Shown: positions 29,670-36,717, counted from the stretch's first letter. The stretch is DNA of 39,232 nucleotides from an uncultured Pelagibacteraceae bacterium (GCA_902603665.1 CACKVV010000004.1:1-39232), one strand, 5' to 3'. Numbers and translations: made by a program. The notes: generated from the sequence alone by a model not told the origin.

Positions 29670-29862
29670 TTTATACCTTTAAACTTCATGATTTGTGAAA
29701 TTTTTTACTATGCGTTGATTATTTAAAGAAGGTATTTAAAATTGAGCTTAACTAACTCTTTTTGATTTTAAATTCTCTTGCAAAGTGCAAGATAATTAAT
29801 TTTATTTTGACATAATAATTAAAAGAGTAAACTAGAGATAAAAACTAAAAATATTCAACTAA
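29670..29862 (+). other. Gap between tRNA-Leu and the SGNH-like gene, with hairpins and a candidate promoter
   Basis: No gene seen in 193 bases. A 6-bp hairpin CTTGCA-aag-TGCAAG lies at 29777-29791. Distant 7-bp arms ATACCTT (29673-29679) and AAGGTAT (29729-29735) could pair. A perfect TTGACA at 29807-29812 with TAAACT at 29828-29833 (15-base spacer) is a plausible promoter for the next gene. No T-run terminator follows the tRNA. Confidence 0.45.
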
Positions 29863-30924
29863 ATGCCAAAAAAAAAAATTAAAATTTTATTAATAAATTT
29901 TTTTATAATTATTTTAGCTCTTGAGATTTTATCTAGAATTTTTTTTTACAATGAATACAGTGAAAACAAAGGCAATTATTTGCATCAACCAGATAGAAAT
30001 ATTAAGTTTAAGATAGAAAAATTATATGAAAATAGCGAAACAGAAATAATTTTCAAAACTGATAATTTAGGTGGAATAGTCAATAAAGTTGATGAACAGA
30101 AATTTATAAACTATGAAATAATAGCTCTAGGTGGTTCAACTTTAGAATCGGCTTTGGTTCAATATGGCCACAGATGGAATGATATAACAAATTTTAATAT
30201 AAAAAATTTTGGAAAATCTAGACTTAGATCAGCTCACAACATAGTTAATTTAGAATACATATTGAGAAAAAATAAAAAAATTAAAACTGTGTTTATAATG
30301 GATAGTGTTAACAATTTTCACTACTTCCTTACTAACAAAAGTTCATTAAATGAACTAGACTCAAGTCAAATTAAAAATAAAATATTAAAAAATTTTTATT
30401 TAATTTCTATTTTCTATAATGCTATCAAAAAAAATAATTATAAATATTTTTATGAAATTCAAAAAAAAATTTTTGAGAGTAAAGAAAATATAACCGATAA
30501 GGAAATTAATTATTTTTGGAAACAAAATTCTAAAAAACTTTTAATACTTGAGGAACAAATTTTAAAAAATTATTTATTAATTGCTGACAGATATCAAGTT
30601 GAATTAATTTTTATATTACAACCACATGGATATAATAAAAGTTACACCCAAAATAAAAATGACTTAAGGACTAATTTTTTAATAGAAAATAAAAAACTGA
30701 ATGATGAGCAATCGTCCAAATTAATTGATAAATACTACAAAAATCTAATAAATATTTATTCAAAACAAAAAATTGTTTTTTTTAATGCAGAGCTATGTAT
30801 TAATAAAAAAAATTTGTATGACATATTTTATGACAGATATCACTTCACTAAAAAAGGTAGCAAGGTATTTGCAAATTGTATGGATAACTTTATTAAAAAT
30901 CATAATCTAAAAAAAGGTATATGA
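29863..30924 (+). CDS. Membrane-anchored SGNH/GDSL hydrolase-like protein
   Basis: 353 residues. One hydrophobic N-terminal segment (about 7-27) would anchor it with the rest outside the cytoplasm. IIALGGSTLESAL places a candidate nucleophile Ser92 in a GGST motif, and the C-terminal DRYHFTKKG (Asp324, His327) matches the Asp-x-x-His block of SGNH hydrolases. A mid-protein FIMDSVNNFHYF resembles a block with Asn. Such proteins remove or transfer acyl groups on carbohydrates or lipids; the substrate here is unknown. Very rich in Lys and Asn. It is the first gene of the accessory stretch and is followed after 127 bases by the sorbosone-dehydrogenase-like gene. Family call moderate, activity inferred. 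Confidence 0.65.
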   Translation: MPKKKIKILLINFFIIILALEILSRIFFYNEYSENKGNYLHQPDRNIKFKIEKLYENSETEIIFKTDNLGGIVNKVDEQKFINYEIIALGGSTLESALVQYGHRWNDITNFNIKNFGKSRLRSAHNIVNLEYILRKNKKIKTVFIMDSVNNFHYFLTNKSSLNELDSSQIKNKILKNFYLISIFYNAIKKNNYKYFYEIQKKIFESKENITDKEINYFWKQNSKKLLILEEQILKNYLLIADRYQVELIFILQPHGYNKSYTQNKNDLRTNFLIENKKLNDEQSSKLIDKYYKNLINIYSKQKIVFFNAELCINKKNLYDIFYDRYHFTKKGSKVFANCMDNFIKNHNLKKGI

Positions 30925-31051
30925 GACAGGATGTCATAAGATATTTGAAGTTGTAATCTTTTTATTATTAGTAATTATGTTAAATTTATACGATTATTGG
31001 ATATAAAATTTTCGTTTTTAATTTTTAAACATGAATCAATAAAAGTTTGTT

Positions 31052-32467
31052 ATGATTAAAAAAATAAATATCAAAATACTATTAGCTATAATAATAGTTG
31101 CTACAGTTGGTTATATTCTAATAAGTTCTCTAATTGGAGATGATAAAATAGGAGAAAATAAGTTTAGTTACTTAAAATCATTTCTCAACAACGAGCAAAA
31201 AGAACAAATAAAAAAAATTATTTTTCCTTATAAAGTTATATCTAAACAAGAACAAAGGATATCCCAACTAACGAAAATAGCAATGCAACAAAAGCAGAAT
31301 AGAAAAATACTACAACCTATTTTATTAAATCTAGAATTAAATAAGAAAAAGCTAGCAAGTGATATTGAGACAGAAGAACGTGTAATTTCATTGTCAAATA
31401 ATTTAACTTTAAAAAAATTTCACTTACTTTCAGGATTTTATTATGGAATTAACATTGAATTTCCTGGAAGTGGCTACATTGATTTTTATGACGATAACAT
31501 TTTCGTTCTTTCTTCACGTGGAGTGTTAGCGTTTAGAAAAGATCTTTCAACAGACAAAGAGAGTTTTAAACAAATAAAAAATAACATAGATGAATTTATA
31601 GGAGAAAAGCAATTAGGAAAAGGTAATTGGTTTTCAATTAAAGATCTATATATCTTAAATAATAAAGTTTTTATTTCTTACACAGAAGAAATCGAAGAAG
31701 ATTGTTGGAATACTAGTGTTATCTTCGGAAATATCAATTTTGAAAAAATTGAATTTAAAAAATTATTTTCACCAATACAATGTGTCCATTCAATAAACAA
31801 TATTGATAAGGAATTTAATGCACATCAATCAGGAGGAAAAATAATTTCACTTGATAATGATCATATTTTATTGACTATTGGTGACTACAGAAGCAGACAT
31901 CTTGCTCAAAATAAAAAAAGCTTGAATGGTAAAATAATAAAAATCAACATTAAAAATAATCAATACCAAATGATTTCAATGGGTCACAGAAACCCACAAG
32001 GTTTATATTTTGATGAAGAAAATAAATTTGTTTTGGAAACCGAACATGGACCACTTGGTGGGGATGAAATAAATTTAATTGAAATTTCTAAAATCGAAGA
32101 TAACAAAATTCAAAATTACGGTTGGCCAATTTCATCTGTTGGCAAACATTATGTTGGAACAAAAGAGAAGTATGAGAAATATCCATTACATGACTCTCAC
32201 AGTGAGTATGGATTTATTGAACCACTTAAGTCATTTTATCCATCAATAGGTATTTCAGAAATAGTTAAAATCGATCAAAATAAATATGTAGTTGGTTCAA
32301 TGAAAAGAAAATCTCTTTATTTTTTTGAATTGAATGATCAAAGAGAAATTATTGGAATGGAAAAGGTTGAGGTGCACGAAAGAATAAGAGATCTAAGATT
32401 TCACAATAATCGTTTATATTTATTTATGGAAAATACCGCTTCTGTTGGAATTATAAATTTAAGCTAA
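31052..32467 (+). CDS. Membrane-anchored glucose/sorbosone dehydrogenase-like beta-propeller
   Basis: 471 residues. An N-terminal membrane segment at about 8-28 is followed by a basic, Gln-rich helical stretch to about 105, then a propeller domain. Family signatures of the PQQ-dependent sugar dehydrogenase (GSDH/YliI) group are HQSGGKI (259-264), LLTIGD, GHRNPQGL (311-318), EHGPLGGDEINL (331-342) and NYGWP (355-359). The N-terminal blades are poorly recognisable, so PQQ binding and catalysis are uncertain. It may oxidise a sugar in the periplasm or only bind one. The next-door SGNH-like gene, with the same anchor layout, suggests a joint role in surface carbohydrate modification (inference). 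Confidence 0.7.
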   Translation: MIKKINIKILLAIIIVATVGYILISSLIGDDKIGENKFSYLKSFLNNEQKEQIKKIIFPYKVISKQEQRISQLTKIAMQQKQNRKILQPILLNLELNKKKLASDIETEERVISLSNNLTLKKFHLLSGFYYGINIEFPGSGYIDFYDDNIFVLSSRGVLAFRKDLSTDKESFKQIKNNIDEFIGEKQLGKGNWFSIKDLYILNNKVFISYTEEIEEDCWNTSVIFGNINFEKIEFKKLFSPIQCVHSINNIDKEFNAHQSGGKIISLDNDHILLTIGDYRSRHLAQNKKSLNGKIIKINIKNNQYQMISMGHRNPQGLYFDEENKFVLETEHGPLGGDEINLIEISKIEDNKIQNYGWPISSVGKHYVGTKEKYEKYPLHDSHSEYGFIEPLKSFYPSIGISEIVKIDQNKYVVGSMKRKSLYFFELNDQREIIGMEKVEVHERIRDLRFHNNRLYLFMENTASVGIINLS

Positions 32468-32675
32468 AGTTTAAATTTAAAATAAAGCTTTTTTTAAAGA
32501 CTTCATTTAAAATTTTAAAATTTCTCAAATACACTTTCAAAATATTTTACTAATACTTCCTTTTTATCAAACTTAATCATATAAATTTCTCGTATCTGGT
32601 CGTCTATATGACGTCCAAAAATCGAGTCGTCAGGGGTTGTAGAATTTGTTACATTAAAACATAAAGGAGAAAATT
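32468..32675 (+). other. Gap before the DUF1330 gene
   Basis: 208 bases without a gene. A stem with one mismatch, GGTCGTC-tatat-GACGTCC, spans about 32598-32616, and a 5-bp alternative (TGACG with CGTCA) overlaps it, so the leader of the next gene may fold in two ways. No clear promoter or strong terminator was recognised. Confidence 0.3.
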
Positions 32676-32963
32676 ATGAGCAAAGGATATTTGATCGCAC
32701 ATCTTAAAGAACACGATAAAGAAGGTATGGAAAAGTTTAAACAAATGTCTGGACCAACTATTGGAGAGCACGGTGGCAAAGTTCTAGTTCGTGAACCCAG
32801 TCCTGATGTAAGAGAAGGTGAGAATCAAGGTACTGTTGTATTAATTGAATTTGAAAGCATTGATGCTGCTCGTAAATTCTATGAATCAGAAAAATATCAA
32901 GCGGCTAAAGCGGTTAGAGAATTAGCGGCCAAAGCTCATCTAGTTTTAGTTGAGGGGAATTAA
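32676..32963 (+). CDS. DUF1330 family small protein
   Basis: 95 residues, a single dimeric alpha/beta-barrel-type DUF1330 domain: MSKGYLIAHLKEHDKEGMEKF, then GKVLVREPSPDVREGE, VLIEFESIDAARKFYESEKYQAAKAVRELAAKAHLVLVEG. The FxxxxAARxFYxSxxYQxAxxxR pattern is the family hallmark. Function is not established. A strong AAAGGAG ribosome-binding site precedes the ATG at 32676, which is rare in this window and suggests high expression. The gene is less AT-rich and uses more GC-ending codons than its neighbours. It stands alone with long gaps either side. Confidence 0.85.
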   Translation: MSKGYLIAHLKEHDKEGMEKFKQMSGPTIGEHGGKVLVREPSPDVREGENQGTVVLIEFESIDAARKFYESEKYQAAKAVRELAAKAHLVLVEGN

Positions 32964-33103
32964 AACTCAGCTAATTAAAAAAGGGATTGATTATCAAATT
33001 GGTTTTAATCCTACGCAGTTGAAGTTGAACTGCGCCTCAACTGCGCCCGAGTTTGTTTTATCTTTCTTTAATCTTTGAAATGCTTCGCTAATCACGAATA
33101 ATG

Positions 33104-33118
33104 AAGGGGCGTTCTGTT
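33104..33118 (+). repeat. 15-bp direct repeat, distal copy (att-like)
   Basis: AAGGGGCGTTCTGTT is identical to 34648-34662, which is the 3' end of the tmRNA coding piece. The word is GC-rich for this genome, so a chance second copy 1.5 kb away is unlikely. It also lies in a small stem, AAGGGG with CCCCTT (33104-33109 and 33122-33127). Confidence 0.7.
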
Positions 33119-33299
33119 CTACCCCTTAAACCAGTTTATAACAGAAAATAAGACTTTTTTGAACGACTTCATTGAGGACTTCATTGAGAGTTTTAACTTT
33201 TGTCCTAAACCTTGTTTTGAAACTTCATTGAAATCGGGGGTAATTATTCTCTTATCGTACCCTAAAACCTGAAATTGCCTTTAAAATTGATATTACGAT

Positions 33300-33337
33300 T
33301 TATTAAAACAAATAAATACATTTATTTGTTTTAATAA
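33300..33337. repeat. Perfect 18-bp inverted repeat upstream of the beta-helix gene
   Basis: The arms TTATTAAAACAAATAAAT (33300-33317) and its exact reverse complement (33320-33337) are separated by only two bases. An exact TATAAT at 33344-33349 lies just downstream and nine bases before the ATG at 33358. The palindrome therefore covers the place of a -35 element, as an operator would. Cruciform, terminator or mobile-element end are alternatives. Confidence 0.75.
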
Positions 33338-33343
33338 TATTTC

Positions 33344-33349
33344 TATAAT
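33344..33349 (+). promoter_or_regulatory. -10 element for the beta-helix gene
   Basis: An exact TATAAT ends eight bases before the ATG. The transcript would start almost at the start codon, giving a nearly leaderless mRNA. No good -35 is seen; the 18-bp palindrome occupies that space. Confidence 0.45.
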
Positions 33350-33357
33350 TATTTAGT

Positions 33358-34593
33358 ATGAGAAAAATTTTATTAATTATAATTTTAATATTTCCTTTTT
33401 TTACATCGCATTTGTTTGCAGAAAACTTTCCTAAGAACGAATCTATACCTGATGGGGCAATGTATAGAGGCGTCAATGAAGAACAATGGAAAACAATTAA
33501 AAAAATTGGAGATCCATTAAATTGTCAAAAAAAGTTATATGATTTTCAAAAAATTCAAGATTATCAAGTTATTGGTCCAGAAGATTGTAAAGATAATAAA
33601 AATTGTATTCAATCCGCTCTAACTAAAAGCAAGCATGTAAAATTAAAAGCAGGAACTTATAGTATCATAACTCCCATAAGTATAAAAAATAAAGTTTTAG
33701 TAGGTGATATAAATGGAAAAACCTTAATCGATGCAAAATTATTAAATAAGAAAAAAAGTTGTAGTGGTTGCGAAGATTATTCAACACGGACTATCTGTTG
33801 CTATGATGAGGATGGAAAGGAAATATGGAAAGATCCGCAATATTATAGTAATTCAAAGGAGTCAATAATTCTAAAATCTGGAATAATTTCAAACATACAA
33901 TTAGAAAATGCATTTGATAATGGAATATATATTTCAAATAATTCAAGTGGTTCACTTTTGTACAGGGTTAAAGTTGGAAATTCTGGAGTAAATAACGAAA
34001 ATAGTCGTGCAGGTAAGGGAGTAGATATATGGGGTTATAATAATCATAGTCACTGTTTGATAAGTGTTGAATTGTATAATGGTTATAATCAAACTAGTTC
34101 AAATTTAAGAAAATCAAAAAGAGAAAAAGGTGGTAACGCAGATGGTTTAAGTATCAAAGATGGTCCAAGCAATATTACTTTAATTGATGTTCATTCACAC
34201 CATAATAGTGATGATGGTTATGATTTTTGGAATTCTGGTAACAAAAAACTATGGGAAAGTTTTGGTAAAACTAAGAAAGATCCAATTATAAGAGTTTTTT
34301 ATAGCAGCGCATTGTTTAATGGAAAGCATCCATTTAAGGGTAATGGTGACGGTCAAGGTTTTAAATTAGGTGGAAATTATAATTACAAAGCAAAAGATCA
34401 TGGTGCAAGATTAATTTATGGTTCTGCATCATGCTTTAATAAACATCGAGGTTTCGACAAAAATGTTAGTAGAGCAAAAATGATATTATTGGGTAATGAC
34501 TCAAAAAAAAATAAAGAAAATTACAAAAATGTAAGTAATAAAAAAGTAAAGGATGATAAAAACTTACTTAAGTGTTCAATGTTTAAAAAATAA
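33358..34593 (+). CDS. Exported right-handed beta-helix protein, PL9 pectate-lyase-like
   Basis: 411 residues. Signal peptide at 1-21 (hydrophobic IIILIFPFFTSHLFA, then EN). The C-terminal half carries the PL9 pattern: GGNADGLSIKDG (Asp262), HSHHNSDDGYDFW (Asp285, Asp286, Asp289), GDGQGFKLGGN (Lys336) and NKHRGFDKN. In PL9 enzymes the equivalent Asp set binds calcium and the Lys is the catalytic base. The Asp spacing fits, and the Asp-to-Lys distance is about 10 longer. Ten Cys (for example SCSGC, ICC) suggest disulfides. Known PL9 enzymes cut pectate or related uronic-acid polymers; the substrate here is inferred only. No sugar transporter is adjacent. It sits between two att-like repeats. 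Confidence 0.72.
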   Translation: MRKILLIIILIFPFFTSHLFAENFPKNESIPDGAMYRGVNEEQWKTIKKIGDPLNCQKKLYDFQKIQDYQVIGPEDCKDNKNCIQSALTKSKHVKLKAGTYSIITPISIKNKVLVGDINGKTLIDAKLLNKKKSCSGCEDYSTRTICCYDEDGKEIWKDPQYYSNSKESIILKSGIISNIQLENAFDNGIYISNNSSGSLLYRVKVGNSGVNNENSRAGKGVDIWGYNNHSHCLISVELYNGYNQTSSNLRKSKREKGGNADGLSIKDGPSNITLIDVHSHHNSDDGYDFWNSGNKKLWESFGKTKKDPIIRVFYSSALFNGKHPFKGNGDGQGFKLGGNYNYKAKDHGARLIYGSASCFNKHRGFDKNVSRAKMILLGNDSKKNKENYKNVSNKKVKDDKNLLKCSMFKK

Positions 34594-34621
34594 AAACCTC
34601 ATAAATTTCTTTCTATGGGTT
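34583..34621 (-). terminator. Rho-independent terminator for tmRNA (- strand)
   Basis: On the - strand AACCCATA (34621-34614) pairs with TATGAGGTT (34603-34595) with one bulged A and a 10-base loop, followed by TTTTTATTTTTT. It lies 29 bases past the tmRNA coding piece and its T-run overlaps the end of the converging beta-helix gene. Confidence 0.6.
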
Positions 34622-34647
34622 CCAATTATACTTAATTCTTACTTTTA

Positions 34648-34662
34648 AAGGGGCGTTCTGTT
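34648..34662 (+). repeat. 15-bp direct repeat, proximal copy (tmRNA 3' end, att-like)
   Basis: AAGGGGCGTTCTGTT, identical to 33104-33118. On the - strand it reads AACAGAACGCCCCTT and forms the 3' strands of the last tmRNA pseudoknot, so an insertion recombining here would leave tmRNA intact. Confidence 0.7.
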
Positions 34663-34814
34663 GCCAGGTGCCCCGAACCCCGTAACTTAATTAATAAATT
34701 AATTAAGCTGCAAGTGCGTAACTTTCGTTAGCATTTATAAATTAGCCCATTACGGTGGAACAATACCGAACGAAAGAATAACTTTTAGACACCCGTCGAT
34801 CCTAATTCACCCCC
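34650..34814 (-). ncRNA. ssrA: tmRNA coding piece
   Basis: It starts at the acceptor strand GGGGGTG and ends about 34650 after the GGGGC/GCCCC pseudoknot. A hairpin with arms CTTAATTAA and TTAATTAAG holds the tag stop codon. The exact 3' end is not determined. Confidence 0.85.
34703..34732 (-). other. tmRNA tag reading frame (ANESYALAA)
   Basis: Codons GCT AAC GAA AGT TAC GCA (34732-34715), then CTT GCA GCT TAA, give ANESYALAA. With the Ala carried by tmRNA the full tag is AANESYALAA. The ALAA end fits ClpXP-type recognition of SsrA tags. Confidence 0.92.
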
Positions 34815-34826
34815 GTAAGTTGAAAA
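34815..34826 (-). other. Spacer between the tmRNA acceptor and coding pieces
   Basis: Twelve bases (TTTTCAACTTAC on the - strand) separate the encoded CCA from the coding-piece 5' end. It would be cut out to free both ends, and is short for a permuted tmRNA. Confidence 0.8.
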
Positions 34827-34906
34827 TGGTGGAGGTGGTGGGTACTGCCCCCACGTCCGTAATGGTTATTACGAAATTCGTTTATCGTCATAGTTGGAAA
34901 ACCAAC
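34827..34906 (-). ncRNA. ssrA: tmRNA acceptor piece
   Basis: It ends in CCACC-TCC-ACCA (CCA encoded at 34829-34827). It contains the T arm, a hairpin CGTAAT-aacc-ATTACG, and near the probable 5' end GTTGG-tttt-CCAAC (34906-34893). The 5' end is inferred. Confidence 0.8.
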
Positions 34907-34912
34907 CTTATT

Positions 34913-34940
34913 AATATAAAACCTAATGAGAGAGATTCAA
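34913..34940 (-). promoter_or_regulatory. Promoter for tmRNA
   Basis: On the - strand TTGAAT (34940-34935) and TATATT (34918-34913) are 16 bases apart. The expected start, about seven bases on, falls at 34906, the first base of the GTTGG hairpin. It lies in the short gap facing thyX, so the two genes are divergent with close control regions. Confidence 0.65.
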
Positions 34941-34950
34941 TAATTTATTC

Positions 34951-35898
34951 ATGAAATTAACCAGCGAACAAGCACAAGAAATAAAAGATCAACAATCACA
35001 GGAATATAAGACTAAAAGAGTGACCGCACCAGAATTAGAGAAAATTCTTTATGAAGCTCTTCCGATATTAGATCATGGCTTTATTAGAGTAATCGACTAT
35101 ATGGGTGATGACACCTCTATAGTTCAATCAGCTAGAGTTTCATATGGCAAAGGTACAAAGAAAGTCTCAACAGACGAAGGATTAATAAAGTATTTAATGA
35201 GACACTGGCATAGCACTCCATTTGAAATGTGTGAAATTAAATATCACGTTAAGCTTCCAATATTTATTGCAAGACAATGGATTAGACACAGAACTGCAAA
35301 CGTAAATGAATACTCTGCAAGATATTCAATTTTAGATAAAGAGTTTTATCTACCTGCACCTGAGCATTTAGCAGCACAGTCGCAGAGTAATAGACAAGGA
35401 AGAGGCGATGTTCTTGAAGGTGAAAAAGCTAAAGAAGTTTTAGAACTTTTAAAAGGAGATGCTGAGCAGACATATAATAATTATCAAACAATGCTTAATG
35501 AAAGATATGATGGTTCTGTAATTGATGAAAATGCAGTGGGACTTGCGAGAGAACTTGCACGTATGAATTTGACATTAAATACTTATACGCAGTGGTACTG
35601 GAAAACGGATTTATTAAACTTGATGAATTTTCTAAGACTACGTGCTGATCACCACGCTCAATATGAAATACGCGCTTATGCAGATGTGATGTTGGATACA
35701 ATTAAAAAATGGGTGCCTATAACTTATGAGGCATTTATGGATTATAGAGTAGGAGGAACAGAAGTTTCCGCAAAAGGAAAAGAGATAATTAAAAAACTTA
35801 TTAAAGGCGATAAAGTTGAAATGGATAAATCAGGACTTTCCAAAAGAGAATGGAATGAACTTATGGAAGCTTTTGATTTTAAAGATAATTTGATTTAA
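34951..35898 (+). CDS. thyX: ThyX, flavin-dependent thymidylate synthase
   Basis: 315 residues. The ThyX motif appears as [15 protein letters not shown] (112-126), with RHR at 112-114, and ARQWIRHR before it; LPIFIARQW and the C-terminal LFxWxNLxxFLxLRxxxHAQYEIR-type helix ([22 protein letters not shown]) fit. It makes dTMP from dUMP with methylenetetrahydrofolate and FADH2. This spares dihydrofolate, since the folate product is tetrahydrofolate. An N-terminal extension of about 25 residues precedes the domain. The 3' end overlaps the converging mrp gene by 20 bases. Confidence 0.96.
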   Translation: MKLTSEQAQEIKDQQSQEYKTKRVTAPELEKILYEALPILDHGFIRVIDYMGDDTSIVQSARVSYGKGTKKVSTDEGLIKYLMRHWHSTPFEMCEIKYHVKLPIFIARQWIRHRTANVNEYSARYSILDKEFYLPAPEHLAAQSQSNRQGRGDVLEGEKAKEVLELLKGDAEQTYNNYQTMLNERYDGSVIDENAVGLARELARMNLTLNTYTQWYWKTDLLNLMNFLRLRADHHAQYEIRAYADVMLDTIKKWVPITYEAFMDYRVGGTEVSAKGKEIIKKLIKGDKVEMDKSGLSKREWNELMEAFDFKDNLI

Positions 35899-36703
35899 TT
35901 TTATTTGCAAATTCTAAATAAATTTTAGAAATTTCATGATCGGGTTTACTCTCAACTAATGGAGATCCCAAATCACCATGTTTTCCAACTTCTGAATTAA
36001 TTGGTATTTCACCTAAAAATTCTTTTTGAAATTCATCTGCAGTTCTCTTTACTCCACCTTCACCAAAGATTTCATATTTTTTTCCATCATCCCCAATAAA
36101 ATAACTCATGTTGTCTATTAACCCAATTATTTTTACTTTTAATTTGTCAAACATTCTAATTCCTCGTTTAACATCTTGAAGTGCAATTTCTTGAGGAGTT
36201 GAAACGATAATTGCTCCATCCATGTTTATTTCTTGAGCAAATGTTAATTGTGTATCTCCTGTTCCTGGAGGCATATCAACAATAATAAAATCTAAATCTT
36301 TCCATGCTACTTTTTGAGTAAATGTTTTAATTGCACTAGTTACCATTGGCCCACGCCAAATCATTGGTGTTTGTTCATCAGTTAAAAAACCAATAGACAT
36401 GCATTGAATACCATACTTAATAATTGGTTTTAAAGTTTGACCATCGCTTTCAGGTTTTTCATTAATTGAAAATAACTTAGGAAGAGATGGACCATAAATA
36501 TCTGCATCTAACAATCCAACCTTGCATCCAACTTTTTTTAAAGCTAATGCCAGATTCGTAGCAAAAGTTGATTTACCAACTCCACCTTTTGCACTTGAGA
36601 TTGCAATCGTAAATTTGGTGCCTGGTATAGGCTTTTTTTGAAAGCTTTTCGGCTCAGTTTTAGCCTTCATTGTGTCACTAAGGCCTACTTTTTTGTCGTT
36701 CAT
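35879..36703 (-). CDS. mrp: Mrp/ApbC-type Fe-S cluster carrier ATPase (short form)
   Basis: 274 residues. Deviant Walker A KGGVGKST at 39-46 ([42 protein letters not shown]), then [24 protein letters not shown] and [24 protein letters not shown]. The N-terminal DUF59 domain of many Mrp proteins (usual length about 350) is missing. The CxxC often found after NMSYF is also absent (GDDG instead), as in some alphaproteobacterial relatives. It should transfer Fe-S clusters to apoproteins, but cluster binding is uncertain. It is divergent from hflK across 52 bases. Confidence 0.9.
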   Translation of the reverse strand: MNDKKVGLSDTMKAKTEPKSFQKKPIPGTKFTIAISSAKGGVGKSTFATNLALALKKVGCKVGLLDADIYGPSLPKLFSINEKPESDGQTLKPIIKYGIQCMSIGFLTDEQTPMIWRGPMVTSAIKTFTQKVAWKDLDFIIVDMPPGTGDTQLTFAQEINMDGAIIVSTPQEIALQDVKRGIRMFDKLKVKIIGLIDNMSYFIGDDGKKYEIFGEGGVKRTADEFQKEFLGEIPINSEVGKHGDLGSPLVESKPDHEISKIYLEFANKIKSNYL

Positions 36704-36717
36704 TAAAATACCATTAC

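Larger units (their letters stand above)
32964..33357. other. 394-base gene-free stretch with repeats and an att-like site
   Basis: It holds, in order: a 7-bp hairpin CGCAGTT-gaagttg-AACTGCG (33014-33034) followed by a partial tandem copy of AACTGCGCC; a copy of the tmRNA 3' end (33104-33118); three copies of ACTTCATTGA (33166-33175, 33178-33187, 33222-33231), the first two as a 12-base tandem; and the long palindrome before the next gene. On the - strand a frame from 33125 to 32994 is open for 43 codons but has no convincing start. Confidence 0.7.
34650..34906 (-). ncRNA. ssrA: Two-piece (circularly permuted) tmRNA gene
   Basis: Permuted order on the - strand: acceptor piece, short spacer, coding piece. 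Acceptor-stem strands GGGGGTG (34814-34808) and CACCTCC (34837-34831, followed by ACCA) pair over seven positions with one G-U. A T arm GTGGG-GGCAGTA-CCCAC lies at 34854-34838. The coding piece has GGATCGACGGG, as in tmRNA 5' regions, and a tag frame. It ends in an H-type pseudoknot (GTTC/GAAC and GGGGC/GCCCC). tmRNA with SmpB rescues stalled ribosomes and tags the product for proteolysis. The permuted form is known from alphaproteobacteria. The 5' end of the acceptor piece (34906) is inferred from the promoter. Confidence 0.93.

Noticed and set aside
32994..33125. 43-codon - strand open frame as a real gene
   Set aside because: No start codon with support, no recognised domain, and it runs through the att-like repeat; kept only as a possible remnant.
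33160..33235. CRISPR-like repeats
   Set aside because: Only three 10-base words with uneven spacing (2 and 34 bases); no repeat-spacer structure and no cas genes.
34591..34660. Continuation of the beta-helix gene or a gene between it and tmRNA
   Set aside because: The stop at 34591-34593 is clear and the following bases form the tmRNA terminator and 3' pseudoknot.
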